From contig CACBLW010000012.1 of assembly GCA_902540265.1 (NCBI GenBank), positions 1 to 42,236 on the forward strand: DNA of 42,236 nucleotides, read 5' to 3'. A program made the translations under genes and the position numbers. A model generated the notes under the pieces. That model was not told the DNA's origin and did no database searches. It saw nothing but the letters and a program-made list of their open reading frames with translations. The DNA comes from an uncultured Alphaproteobacteria bacterium (GTDB taxonomy: Bacteria > Pseudomonadota > Alphaproteobacteria > HIMB59 > GCA-002718135). This document shows positions 1 to 8,754 of this stretch, in pieces; the first letter of the stretch is position 1, and each line of letters opens with the position of its first letter.

Positions 1-120
1 TTCAATTTGAGAATGACTAATATTTAAATCTGAATTTCTTATTGTATCAAAATCACTATCTTTTCTAAAACCTTTAGTGGTTATAGGTGACACAACCCTA
101 ACATTAATTGCATTGCTCAT
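1..120 (-). CDS. Asp/Glu/hydantoin racemase family protein (N-terminal part)
   Basis: Reading leftward from an ATG at 120 gives 40 codons that run off the window edge. The visible start, MSNAINVRVVSPITTKGFR, resembles the first beta strand and loop of the aspartate/glutamate/hydantoin racemase family, where a R-[VIL]-x-x-P-x-T-T motif is typical. The catalytic cysteines would lie outside the window. Its ATG overlaps the TGA stop of the upstream DUF917 gene as ATGA, so it is very probably translated with it as the last visible gene of the leftward hydantoinase-like operon. A racemase would fit there by interconverting enantiomers of a hydantoin or amino acid. The family call rests on only 40 residues plus context. 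Confidence 0.6.
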   Translation of the reverse strand, partial: MSNAINVRVVSPITTKGFRKDSDFDTIRNSDLNISHSQIE

Positions 121-1211
121 TTTATTTCCTCTATAGGAATAAATTTATCATAAACTTTAAATGGAACAGGGCCAAATGTATCAAGTGCTGCCTTCGTTCT
201 CATATTAGGTGGTGTACTTACACCTATTACATTTACTCTTTGTCCATATCTAACATCTTCTGCAGTTATTGGTTCAGCATTTTCTAAATCTACTAAGCAA
301 ATCAAATCAGGTACCATTGCTAATGGCTTACCATCTTTTAAGGCAATAAGAAATTCATTTTGCAATTTAACCAGAATACTGTCATTTGGATCAGTTAAAG
401 AAGTAATTTTTACTTCACCTCGTGCCCAGCCATCTGTAGTTTCTCTAAGTAAATCAGTAACTTTTCCTTGAAAGAGTAACTTACAAAATCTTTTATCAAA
501 ACTATTTTTAAAATAATCCACTATTCCTTCTAAAGGATCAGTTCCTTTAACTCTTGCATCCCCAATAGATTTACCAATTTCATAAGCTAATGTAACAGTA
601 TGATGAACAGATGTTTCTTTCATTTGTTTTCCAGTCATTGGATACAAACAAATTTCTGATTTTGTTCCCATTTGCATACATATAACTCTAGCAAACATTT
701 CAGAAGCATGGTTATTTTCTGCATCAACAACCATTTCATTATCTTTTTCATCTCTTACAATTACAGGAGAGCAATTTACTCCATAAACTCCAAATGTACA
801 CATCTGCAACTCAGGAAAAGCTCTTCCCATGCCATCAGCATCAATAACAGGTAATCCAGTGTAAGCACTTACTATAAATGGTAAAGTTCCATTTATACCG
901 CCAGCTTCAGCTGCAATTAAGGCTGTAGCTTTTTTACCCATTAGCTCTTCCATTTTTCTTAGAGCTTTCACAGCTGATTTTGCATTTGGAAGTTTTTCAA
1001 CTAAAACAGTAGGTGCGCCCATGTTTGCAATAGGCAAAATCAAATCATCATCACCCACTTCATCACCTTTAATTAATTTAGGTTCAAAACCTTTTTCAAG
1101 TTCTTGTCGCAGCATTAAACCACCAACGTATGGATTACCTCCTCCACCAGTACCTAAAAAAGCAGTTCCTCTTAAAAAATCATCTATTTTATCTAAAGTT
1201 AATTTATCCAT
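117..1211 (-). CDS. DUF917 family protein (S-methyl-thiohydantoin desulfurase-like), copy 1
   Basis: A 364-residue DUF917 protein. The N-terminus contains the glycine-rich block FLGTGGGGNPYVGG and the middle has AGGINGTLPF and DADGMGRAFPELQM, all shared with the copy at 6767-7861. DUF917 (PF06032) members usually sit next to HyuA-like proteins. As I recall, one characterised branch desulfurises a thiohydantoin in ergothioneine breakdown; whether this one does is unknown. I chose the ATG at 1211 instead of an in-frame TTG at 1235: it follows the hyuA stop directly, has GGAG about 10 bases upstream, and gives the same length as the paralogue. The TGA stop overlaps the racemase ATG. Confidence 0.88.
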   Translation of the reverse strand: MDKLTLDKIDDFLRGTAFLGTGGGGNPYVGGLMLRQELEKGFEPKLIKGDEVGDDDLILPIANMGAPTVLVEKLPNAKSAVKALRKMEELMGKKATALIAAEAGGINGTLPFIVSAYTGLPVIDADGMGRAFPELQMCTFGVYGVNCSPVIVRDEKDNEMVVDAENNHASEMFARVICMQMGTKSEICLYPMTGKQMKETSVHHTVTLAYEIGKSIGDARVKGTDPLEGIVDYFKNSFDKRFCKLLFQGKVTDLLRETTDGWARGEVKITSLTDPNDSILVKLQNEFLIALKDGKPLAMVPDLICLVDLENAEPITAEDVRYGQRVNVIGVSTPPNMRTKAALDTFGPVPFKVYDKFIPIEEIK

Positions 1212-1212
1212 A

Positions 1213-2754
1213 TTAATAATTCTCCAAATCGCCAATTGCTTTAATTTGCAGTCTAACAGATTTACCAGGTAAATAAGCTAGAGGGTTTTCATTTATTTCA
1301 TTTATCTCAATTGAACTTTCTTTCGCACCAGCTTCTTTTGCAAGTTGTTTAGCTTCATTAGATGCTTGTTCAATAGTTTTTTCTCTACCTAATTTTTCAT
1401 AATGAAAAACTCGATCAACTTCTCCACTTACTTGTCCAAGTGCTGCACCTACTGCATTCGCAACAGCAAAATTATCAGGAATGACCAATTCAGATATTCC
1501 ATTAAGATTTTCTTTATTAAGAATTGTACCACCTCCAACAAAAACTGCAGGTACATTTTCAGCACTAGTTTTCATTTTATCTACTGCCTCTTCTAATAAT
1601 CTTGTAATTTCTTGTTTTGCGTTTTTGACTGTACTATCATCAAGTTTATTTAATAGAGATTTATCACCAATATCTAGATCATAATGTTTAACCGCTATGT
1701 CAGTTGCTGTTAATGTATCTCCTCCAAAAACTAATGCCTTTTCTGTTAATCTATATCCAACACTATCAGGACCAACCTTGTTACCATTGTCTCTGATTAA
1801 TGACCCTCCCCCAAGACCTATTGAAATTATATCCGGCATTCTAAAATTTGTTCTGACACCACCAACATCAGTAGCTATTGCTGACTGTCTTGGGAAACCA
1901 GCTTTAATGTATCCAACATCTGATGTAGTACCACCAATATCTACAATAATTGAGTCCTGAATTCCTGATAAATAAGCTGCTCCACGCATACTATTTGTCG
2001 GTCCACATGCAAATGTTAAAACTGGATACTGTTTAACTTTATCCGGTCTCATAAGTGTGCCATCGTTTTGACTTATATAGAGTGGTGCATCAATATTAAG
2101 TTTTTTAAGAGCATTTTTAAAAGATTCAACAATCTCAACTGCTAAATTTGCTAATGCTGCATTAATAATAGTTGCGTTTTCTCTTTCAATTAAACCAACT
2201 TTACCAATTGAATGTGATAAAGATATATTAGCATCTGGAATAATATTTTTAATAATTTCATTTGCTTCAAGTTCCATTTCAGAATTTAGAGGCGAATACA
2301 CAGAATTAATTGCAATATTTTTATAATTTTTATTTGCTATTTCTTCAGTAATTTTTTTTATCTCATCTTTATCTAACTTAGATATTTCCCTACCATCTAC
2401 TTCATAACCACCTTTAGCGAAGTATTTTATGGGATTAATATTATCAATTAAATCTGATGGCCATCCTATCATTTGTTCAAGGCTATCTGCGGCGGGTAAT
2501 GATAATCTTATAGCTGCTATTTTTTGTAATTTTTTTCTCTCAACAAGAGCATTTGTAAAATGAGTAGTGCCTATCATTACACTAGAAATTTTATCTGGAG
2601 AAATATTGCCTTTAGTTAAAACAGTTTTAATAATATTAAAGACACCATCACCTACATCTTCTGTAGTTGTCGTTTTTTCAGATACTAAAACTTTGCCTTC
2701 AGATAAGATAACTCCATCTGTATTTGTTCCTCCTACATCAACTCCAATTTGCAT
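1213..2754 (-). CDS. Hydantoinase/oxoprolinase HyuA-like subunit, copy 1
   Basis: A 513-residue protein of the hydantoinase A/5-oxoprolinase family with an actin-like (ASKHA) fold. Nucleotide-binding signatures are visible: IGVDVGGTNTDGV at the N-terminus, IGTTHFTNAL near residue 62, VDIGGTTSDVGYI near 270 and a glycine-rich VFVGGGTIL in the C-terminal third. The family couples ATP hydrolysis to opening of cyclic amides such as hydantoins, oxoproline or lactams, usually with a second subunit. No HyuB is present in the visible operon; the DUF917 gene just downstream is the likely partner. The ATG at 2754 is preceded by AAAGGA and lies 2 bases from the stop of the ATPase gene. Much of the chain can be aligned with the copy at 5223-6767. 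Confidence 0.9.
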   Translation of the reverse strand: MQIGVDVGGTNTDGVILSEGKVLVSEKTTTTEDVGDGVFNIIKTVLTKGNISPDKISSVMIGTTHFTNALVERKKLQKIAAIRLSLPAADSLEQMIGWPSDLIDNINPIKYFAKGGYEVDGREISKLDKDEIKKITEEIANKNYKNIAINSVYSPLNSEMELEANEIIKNIIPDANISLSHSIGKVGLIERENATIINAALANLAVEIVESFKNALKKLNIDAPLYISQNDGTLMRPDKVKQYPVLTFACGPTNSMRGAAYLSGIQDSIIVDIGGTTSDVGYIKAGFPRQSAIATDVGGVRTNFRMPDIISIGLGGGSLIRDNGNKVGPDSVGYRLTEKALVFGGDTLTATDIAVKHYDLDIGDKSLLNKLDDSTVKNAKQEITRLLEEAVDKMKTSAENVPAVFVGGGTILNKENLNGISELVIPDNFAVANAVGAALGQVSGEVDRVFHYEKLGREKTIEQASNEAKQLAKEAGAKESSIEINEINENPLAYLPGKSVRLQIKAIGDLENY

Positions 2755-2756
2755 AT

Positions 2757-3812
2757 TTAATCCTTTATTATTACAAGGCTATTTGGGTTAAACCCAACTG
2801 TTACATTGTCACCTTCTTTTAATCTATTTAAATTCATACTATTTGAAAATTCAGCTGTTAAGGTTTGTTCATTAACTTCAACTATATATTTGATTAAAGA
2901 CCCTTGATAAGAAATTATCTTTATTCTAGCATTTACTGAAACTAATTCACTTTTATTTGTCGGATTTATAAATAAATGTTCAGGTCTTAATATACATTTA
3001 AAATTATCATTAAAGTCACCATCAATTTCAAATTCTATATCTGAAAAAGACACTTTTGATTTACCACTTGAACTATTTATAAGTTTTAAATTAATAAAGT
3101 TTGAAGTTCCAATAAAGTCTGCAACAAAAGTATTTTGAGGTTTTTCATAAATATCGTCAGGAGTTCCAATTTGTGAAATATTACCTTTATTCATAATTGC
3201 TATTCTATCTGACATAGTTAAAGCTTCTGATTGATCATGTGTTACATATACCGTAGTAATTTTTAATTTTTTCTGAAGTTCTTTAATCCAAATCTTCATT
3301 TCTTCTCTAAGCTTCTTATCTAAAGCACTTAAAGGTTCATCTAATAATAATATTTGAGGTTCTGTGACAAGGACCCTGGCTAATGCTACCCTTTGTTGCT
3401 CACCACCAGATAATTCTCTCTGATATCTAGTTTCGTATCCAATTAAATTTACTTGTTCTAAAGCTATTTTTACCTTCTCATTAATTTGTTTCTGATCAAT
3501 ATTTCTCATTTTTAATCCAAAAGAAATATTTTCAAAAACATTCATATGAGGAAAAATTGCATAATTTTGAAAAACAAAACCAATATTTCTTTTTTCTGGA
3601 GCTTGGAATGTAATGTCATTATTACCTATGAAAATTTCACCAGCTGTCGGCATTACAAAGCCAGCAATCATTCTTAATGTTGTTGTTTTACCACAACCAG
3701 ATGGGCCTAAAATTGAAAAAAACTCTCCAGAATTAATTTTAAAATCAATGCCGTTAACAGCTACATTATCTTCAAACTTTTTTGTTAGTTTATTTATTTG
3801 AACATCAAACAT
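2757..3812 (-). CDS. ABC importer ATPase, spermidine/putrescine (PotA) type
   Basis: A 351-residue ATPase of the type that powers Fe3+/polyamine/opine importers. Walker A is GPSGCGKTT at residues 36-44, the signature is LSGGEQQR near 135, Walker B ILLLDEP near 155, and the switch histidine lies in VYVTHDQSEA. The last ~110 residues form the TOBE-type regulatory region expected of PotA-like subunits. It is the only ABC ATPase in the window. Its natural partners are the binding protein just upstream (3859-4977) and the two permeases on the opposite arm (7861-9578). It might also serve the sugar importer at 9597-12610, which lacks an ATPase. A strong hairpin lies immediately upstream of its start. 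Confidence 0.93.
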   Translation of the reverse strand: MFDVQINKLTKKFEDNVAVNGIDFKINSGEFFSILGPSGCGKTTTLRMIAGFVMPTAGEIFIGNNDITFQAPEKRNIGFVFQNYAIFPHMNVFENISFGLKMRNIDQKQINEKVKIALEQVNLIGYETRYQRELSGGEQQRVALARVLVTEPQILLLDEPLSALDKKLREEMKIWIKELQKKLKITTVYVTHDQSEALTMSDRIAIMNKGNISQIGTPDDIYEKPQNTFVADFIGTSNFINLKLINSSSGKSKVSFSDIEFEIDGDFNDNFKCILRPEHLFINPTNKSELVSVNARIKIISYQGSLIKYIVEVNEQTLTAEFSNSMNLNRLKEGDNVTVGFNPNSLVIIKD

Positions 3813-3820
3813 ATAAAATA

Positions 3821-3847
3821 AACCAGCTACTTATTAAGTAGCTGGTT
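3821..3847 (-). terminator. Hairpin between binding-protein and ATPase genes (attenuator or mRNA stabiliser)
   Basis: A perfect 12-bp inverted repeat, AACCAGCTACTT (3821-3832) and its complement (3836-3847), with a 3-base loop. In the transcribed (leftward) direction it begins 11 bases after the stop of the binding protein and is followed by TTTATTTTAT, ending 8 bases before the ATPase ATG. Hairpins in this place often reduce read-through or protect the upstream mRNA, so that binding protein exceeds membrane components. The U-tract is interrupted, so partial termination is more likely than full termination. Confidence 0.75.
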
Positions 3848-3858
3848 AAATATATTAA

Positions 3859-4977
3859 TTAACTAGTAAATATTTCATTTACAGTTTCAACAATATCATC
3901 TTCATTTTCTAAATAGAAATTCCAATCAGGTGTATGTAAACCATCTAATGCATTAGCATCATTTTTTACACCTTTAGAAGTTAGAAGCTCTGGAAGCTCT
4001 GCATTCTTAATTGTTGGACGTAAATAAAACGTTTCTCCTGCTTTATTCATAAATTTAGGATCTAGCTTTTCATTAACATAAGCTAAAGCTAATTTCTTTT
4101 GAACAGGATCAGAATATTTACTTACTGTATGAGTTTGAGTTAATAATGGTTTCTGATGTTGCCAGATAAAGTTATCTACTGGAATACCTTTATCCATTTG
4201 CAGATAACATTCTCCTTCCCATTGAACACCAATTTGAACCTCTCCTCTTTCTACAAGAGTTTGCATATTTCCAGTAAAATCAGAAATTTTAGCTGGCATA
4301 GCATCTCTCATTGCTTGATATCCAGCTTCAAGATCATATGCATCTTTTCCAAATGCTTGACATGAAGCAAGGAAAAATACCATTTGAAGAGTATTTGAAG
4401 TTATGTAAGTACCTCTCATTCCATCAAATTTTTTATCCCAGAATTGTTTAAAATCTGTAATTGGTGGATCAACTAGGTCGCTTCTGTATACATAAGCATA
4501 TTGTCCAAATGCCCAAGTTAGACCAACACCAGTGTCTTTAGCAAAATCCCATACATTCGCTCCGTTAGGAATTGCTGATGCAATTTCATCTGGCGACATA
4601 AAGAAATCACCAGCTCTTGCAGTTTTAACCATTTCGGGAATATTCCAGTTACATATATCGTAAGCTGGATTTTTATCACCACTAGCTATAAATTTAGGGA
4701 ACCAAGGCCAAGCACCATCGTAAGATATTTTACAATTGTATCTTTTTTCAAAATCATTGATAAATGCTTCACGCATGAATTCTTCCCAGAAACCACCCCA
4801 TTCACCAAGTTTTAATTCAGCACCACCAGCATCAAAAGGTTCTCCATCAAAAACAACATCTTGAGACCATGCATGATTAATATTAAATAATGGTAAAGTA
4901 GAGGCAGCAGCAGTCAAAATAGCAGTATCTTTAATAAATTTTCTTCTGCTATTATTTACCTTATTTTTTTTTGACAT
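3859..4977 (-). CDS. Extracellular solute-binding protein, PotD type, Tat-exported
   Basis: A 372-residue periplasmic binding protein. The N-terminus carries a twin-arginine motif (NNSRRKFIKD) followed by a hydrophobic stretch and a likely cleavage site near AWSQ around residue 39, so it is probably exported folded by Tat. The body (GAELKLGEWGGFWEEFM, YDICNWNIPEMVKTARAG, GVQWEGECYLQMDKGIP) fits the polyamine/Fe3+/opine class (SBP_bac_8-like) that works with PotA/PotB/PotC proteins. The ATG has a strong AGGAGG upstream. It is the first gene of the leftward arm and faces the divergent arm over 245 bases. The ligand cannot be read from sequence; the neighbouring hydantoinase-like genes suggest a cyclic amide or N-substituted amino compound. 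Confidence 0.9.
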   Translation of the reverse strand: MSKKNKVNNSRRKFIKDTAILTAAASTLPLFNINHAWSQDVVFDGEPFDAGGAELKLGEWGGFWEEFMREAFINDFEKRYNCKISYDGAWPWFPKFIASGDKNPAYDICNWNIPEMVKTARAGDFFMSPDEIASAIPNGANVWDFAKDTGVGLTWAFGQYAYVYRSDLVDPPITDFKQFWDKKFDGMRGTYITSNTLQMVFFLASCQAFGKDAYDLEAGYQAMRDAMPAKISDFTGNMQTLVERGEVQIGVQWEGECYLQMDKGIPVDNFIWQHQKPLLTQTHTVSKYSDPVQKKLALAYVNEKLDPKFMNKAGETFYLRPTIKNAELPELLTSKGVKNDANALDGLHTPDWNFYLENEDDIVETVNEIFTS

Positions 4978-5222
4978 AATGCCTCCTAATAAGTTTGATA
5001 AAACCTAATACAACAACATTAAATTGCAACTAAATAATGCTAATTTAAATGAAATTTTCAAATTGTTATTAAATTAATCATCACTTTTTAATAACAAATT
5101 TCAAAATGGATAAAGTACTAAAACAGATATTTATTATGTTTTAATTACATAAGTAAGTTATTCATAAATTCTAAACAATTTATTGATTGATACTTTAAAA
5201 TTTTTAAATAATGTAAAAATAT
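4978..5222. promoter_or_regulatory. Divergent promoter region with an inverted-repeat operator candidate
   Basis: The 245 bases between the two arms of the hydantoinase/ABC island are almost all A and T. The one clear structure is a perfect 11-bp dyad, TTGTTATTAAA at 5063-5073 and its complement at 5087-5097, with a 13-base spacer. Similarity extends outward imperfectly (TTTTCAAA before, AATTTCAAAA after). Its near-central position suits a regulator that controls both arms, but no regulator gene is present in the island within this window. The binding-protein gene has a canonical AGGAGG at its end of the gap; the rightward hyuA at 5223 has no recognisable ribosome binding site. I could not assign -35/-10 boxes. 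Confidence 0.5.
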
Positions 5223-6767
5223 ATGTTTCGTATTGGGGTTGATGTAGGTGGTACTAATACTGATGCTGTATTAATGCAAGGTAAGGAAGTTGTTGACGGT
5301 TATAAATCTGCAACAACAGAAGAACCTGGTTTAGGTATAATTAATGCAGTTTCAACAATATTAAATAGAAATAATATTGATACAAAAAATATTGAGTCAG
5401 TGATGATTGGCACTACTCAATTCACAAATGCATTTGTTGAAAACAAAAGATTAGAACAAGTAGCTGTAGTAAGATTGGGTTATCCAGCCACAGTGAGTGT
5501 TCCACCCTGTATAGATTTTTCAGATAATTTAAGAAAAATAATTGGAGAAAATTTTTGGATTGTAAATGGGGGATATGAATTCGATGGAAGATTACTTGGT
5601 GATTGGACAGCTGAAGAAATAACTAAAGTTGCAAAAGATATTAAAAATAAAAACTTAAAGTATATTTCAATTTCTTGTGTTTTCTCTCCGATTAATGAGC
5701 AACAAGAAATAGATACAGCTAAAATTATTAAAGAACATAATCCTGATGCAATTATTACAATGTCTCATAGGATAGGAAGAGTAGGATTTGTAGAAAGAGA
5801 AAATGCAACTATTATGAATTCTTCTTTAGGAAAACTTGCCGATAAAGTTATTTCATCTTTTAAAGATGCATTAAAAGAATTAAAAATTAAAAGTCCATTT
5901 TACATTAGTCAGAATGATGGCACTCTAATGTCAGCCGATATAGTTAAAAACTATCCAGTACTAACTTTTGCTTCGGGTCCCACAAATAGTATGAGAGGAG
6001 CAGGTTTTTTATCAAAAAAAAATAACGCAATTGTTGTTGATATTGGAGGAACAACAACTGATTTTGGTGTTATAAAAGAGGGTTTTCCTAGAGAGTCTGC
6101 AATACCTGTAGACATTGGCGGCGTTAGAACTAATTTTAGAATGCCGGATTTAATCTCTATAGGACTTGGAGGTGGAAGTATAATTAGAGAAAATAATAAT
6201 CAAGTTTCAGTAGGACCGGATTCAGTTGGTTATAAATTAGATAAAGAAGCTTTAATTTTTGGAGGTAAAACTTTAACAACTTCTGATATTACTGTTGCTT
6301 CAGGTGATGCTAATTTTGGAGATAAAAGTAAAATAGAATACATAAGCAATGACTTAATAACTAAATCTCAAAATAAAATTAAAAACATGATTGAAGAAGG
6401 AATTGATAGAGTAAAACTAAATAAAGATGATGTACCAGTAATATTGGTTGGAGGTGGAAGTATATTAGTAAATGGTAAATTAAAAGGTGCTAGTGAAGTT
6501 TTAATACCTGATCATTCAGATGTTGCTAATGCCATAGGTGCTTCGCTTGCACAAGCTGGTGGAGAAATAGATAAAATTTATTCATATTCTGAAATGGGTA
6601 GAGAAAAATCAATTGAAAATGCTAAAAACGATGCGATAAGTAGAGCGCTTCAAGCTGGAGCAATTAAAGATACAATTAAAATTATAGAATTAGAAGAAAT
6701 ACCTTTGAGCTATCTACCTTCTGGTTCTGTTAGAATACATGCTAAGGCAGTTGGAGACATATTTTAA
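5223..6767 (+). CDS. Hydantoinase/oxoprolinase HyuA-like subunit, copy 2
   Basis: A 514-residue paralogue of the HyuA at 1213-2754. It shares FRIGVDVGGTNTDAVL at the start, IGTTQFTNAFVE, SHRIGRVGFVERENATIMN, FASGPTNSMRGAGFLS, VDIGGTTTDFGVIKEGFPRESAI and MPDLISIGLGGGSIIRE. These are the actin-like ATP-binding loops and family core. The differences are spread over the whole chain, which points to an old duplication kept for distinct roles or substrates, not a recent copy. It is the first gene of the rightward arm; its TAA stop overlaps the ATG of the next DUF917 gene (TAATG), so the two are probably translated together. No Shine-Dalgarno sequence is visible, so translation may be leaderless. 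Confidence 0.9.
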   Translation: MFRIGVDVGGTNTDAVLMQGKEVVDGYKSATTEEPGLGIINAVSTILNRNNIDTKNIESVMIGTTQFTNAFVENKRLEQVAVVRLGYPATVSVPPCIDFSDNLRKIIGENFWIVNGGYEFDGRLLGDWTAEEITKVAKDIKNKNLKYISISCVFSPINEQQEIDTAKIIKEHNPDAIITMSHRIGRVGFVERENATIMNSSLGKLADKVISSFKDALKELKIKSPFYISQNDGTLMSADIVKNYPVLTFASGPTNSMRGAGFLSKKNNAIVVDIGGTTTDFGVIKEGFPRESAIPVDIGGVRTNFRMPDLISIGLGGGSIIRENNNQVSVGPDSVGYKLDKEALIFGGKTLTTSDITVASGDANFGDKSKIEYISNDLITKSQNKIKNMIEEGIDRVKLNKDDVPVILVGGGSILVNGKLKGASEVLIPDHSDVANAIGASLAQAGGEIDKIYSYSEMGREKSIENAKNDAISRALQAGAIKDTIKIIELEEIPLSYLPSGSVRIHAKAVGDIF

Positions 6768-7861
6768 TGATTGAATTAAACTTATTAAACTTGGAAGATC
6801 TTGCCAGAGGTACAGCATTCTTAGCTACAGGCGGTGGTGGAGATCCCTATATTGGAAAGTTAATGTTAAAACATCAACTAGAACAGGGAAAAAAAGTAAA
6901 AATAATTAGTCCAGATGAAATTGATGATGATACATTTGCCTGCAACGTATTAACTATGGGAGCACCAACTGTGTTTGGGGAAAAAGCTCCAAATGGTTTA
7001 ACTTCATATGAAGCAATGAAAAAAGTTGAAGAGATAATAGGGAAAAAATTTAATGCCATAATGCCTATTGAAGCAGGTGGTGTTAATGCAACATTACCAC
7101 TTGTTGTTGGAGCATTGTCAGGATTACCAGTAATAGATGCAGATGGCATGGGAAGAGCTTTTCCTGAATTACAAATGGTAACTTATAATGTTGGCGATGT
7201 AAGTATTAATCCATTAGTTGTAATTAATGATTTTTATGAAACTGGAATTTTTAATTCTAGAAATAGTAGTTCAGGTGAATGGTTATCGAGAGCTGTTTGT
7301 GTAAGAATGGGTGGTATTTGTCAAGTAGCTTGTTATCCAATGAATGCAAAACAAATTAGAGAAACTTCGGTTCATAACACTATAAAGCTTTCTTTTGAAA
7401 TTGGATCTTTAATACAGAAAGCAAGAGATGATAAAAATGATCCGGTTGAAGAAATTATAAAATATATGGGAAAAAGTAATCCTCCTCGAGTTGGTAAACT
7501 TCTCTTCACAGGCAAAATTGATGATCTTTTAAGAGAGACAGTTAATGGATGGACTAGAGGAAAAATGTATTTGAAAAGTTTAAATGATAAAGATACTTTA
7601 TTAGTTGAGTTTCAAAATGAATTTTCTTATGCTAAACTTAATGATAATAAGGTTTTAGCAATGGTACCAGATTTAATTTGTGCTCTTGATAGTGAAACTG
7701 GAGAGCCGATTACTACTGATAGTTTAAGATATGGACAAAGAATAAAAATAGTGGCAGTTTCAGTTCCACCAATAATGAGATCAGAAAAAGCATTAAAATT
7801 ATTTGGACCACGAGCATTTGGACTACCATTTAATTATACTCCTCTTGAGGATATTAGCTAA
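6767..7861 (+). CDS. DUF917 family protein (S-methyl-thiohydantoin desulfurase-like), copy 2
   Basis: A 364-residue DUF917 protein, the same length as the leftward copy. It keeps FLATGGGGDPYIGK, TMGAPTVFGEKAP, AGGVNATLPLVVGALSGLP and DADGMGRAFPELQM, and the C-terminal block AMVPDLICALDSETGEPIT. Its start overlaps the hyuA stop by one base and its own stop overlaps the permease ATG in the same way (TAATG at both ends), indicating tight translational coupling. The family role is uncertain: members accompany HyuA proteins in hydantoin or thiohydantoin metabolism, and it may act as the second subunit of a HyuA-type enzyme. Relative to copy 1 it has a few extra residues around residues 155-175 (FNSRNSSSGEWLS). 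Confidence 0.88.
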   Translation: MIELNLLNLEDLARGTAFLATGGGGDPYIGKLMLKHQLEQGKKVKIISPDEIDDDTFACNVLTMGAPTVFGEKAPNGLTSYEAMKKVEEIIGKKFNAIMPIEAGGVNATLPLVVGALSGLPVIDADGMGRAFPELQMVTYNVGDVSINPLVVINDFYETGIFNSRNSSSGEWLSRAVCVRMGGICQVACYPMNAKQIRETSVHNTIKLSFEIGSLIQKARDDKNDPVEEIIKYMGKSNPPRVGKLLFTGKIDDLLRETVNGWTRGKMYLKSLNDKDTLLVEFQNEFSYAKLNDNKVLAMVPDLICALDSETGEPITTDSLRYGQRIKIVAVSVPPIMRSEKALKLFGPRAFGLPFNYTPLEDIS

Positions 7862-8754
7862 TGGAAGATATAAAAGACAAAAATAACTTTCTAAGAATTT
7901 TCTATACATATAGACCAATTCTGCTTGTACTACCGGCCTTAATATTATTTATTATTTTTTTTATAATTCCAGTTTTAAGTATGTTTGTACTAGCTTTTGA
8001 TAAGCCTGTAACCGGTGTACTAGATTTACAAGGAAAATGGACGTTAAAAAGTTTTCTTAGAATTTATAATCGTTCTTTATATTTTGATGCAGCTGTAACA
8101 TCTGTTTCATTGGCAGCGTTAGCATCTCTTATAACTCTTATTATTGGTTATCCTCTTGCATATTTAATAGCTAAAACAGAAAATGTTGCGAGAAATACAT
8201 TCTTAATGATTTTAGTATTATGTGCAATGCAACTAGATATGGTTATTCGTCTTTTCGGACTTATGGTTTTAATGGGAGACAATGGTTTAATTAACGGTGC
8301 ATTAATGTACTTTAATATAATCGAAAAACCTATTGGTCTTATGTATAATAAACTTGGTGTTTTAGTTGGTCTTGTACAATTTTCTTTGCCCTTTATGGTT
8401 CTTTCGTTAATTGGAATTATAAGAGGAATTTCACCGGCAGTAGTTGAAGCAAGTAGAAGTTTAGGAGCTTCACCAAACCAAGCATTTTGGAAAATTATTA
8501 TTCCTCTATCTATGCCTGGAATTTTGGCTGGTACATTGCTTGTATTTGCTATTTCCATAAGTTCTTATATCGTTCCTGCTCTAATGGGTGGTTGGAAAGT
8601 TATGGTTATGCCACTTCATGTATATCAACAAATTGCAGAAATGGGCAAATGGCAATTTGGTTCTGCAATTGCAGTTGTATTATTTTGTACAAGTTTATTA
8701 TCAGTTATTGTTTATCAAAGAGTTGCAATTAGAATTGGCGGTGGAAGAGCATGA
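7861..8754 (+). CDS. ABC importer permease, PotB type
   Basis: A 297-residue inner-membrane permease with about six hydrophobic segments. The first follows a short cytoplasmic tail (LLVLPALILFIIFFIIPVLS). The ATPase-docking EAA loop is VVEASRSLGASPNQAFWKIIIPLSMPGI, at about residues 198-225. It is the first permease of a pair; the next gene starts inside its TGA stop (ATGA). No ATPase or binding protein lies in this arm. The matching PotA- and PotD-type genes are in the divergent arm at 2757-4977, so the importer appears to be assembled from both operons. Confidence 0.92.
   Translation: MEDIKDKNNFLRIFYTYRPILLVLPALILFIIFFIIPVLSMFVLAFDKPVTGVLDLQGKWTLKSFLRIYNRSLYFDAAVTSVSLAALASLITLIIGYPLAYLIAKTENVARNTFLMILVLCAMQLDMVIRLFGLMVLMGDNGLINGALMYFNIIEKPIGLMYNKLGVLVGLVQFSLPFMVLSLIGIIRGISPAVVEASRSLGASPNQAFWKIIIPLSMPGILAGTLLVFAISISSYIVPALMGGWKVMVMPLHVYQQIAEMGKWQFGSAIAVVLFCTSLLSVIVYQRVAIRIGGGRA

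Noticed and set aside
117..1235. Start of DUF917 copy 1 at a TTG at 1235.
   Set aside because: It would overlap hyuA by 23 bases and add eight residues absent from the paralogue; the ATG at 1211 has a good ribosome binding site.
672..2791. Plus-strand open frames across the leftward DUF917 and HyuA genes.
   Set aside because: They lie antisense to well-supported genes, lack recognisable domains and arise from the codon bias of the true strand.
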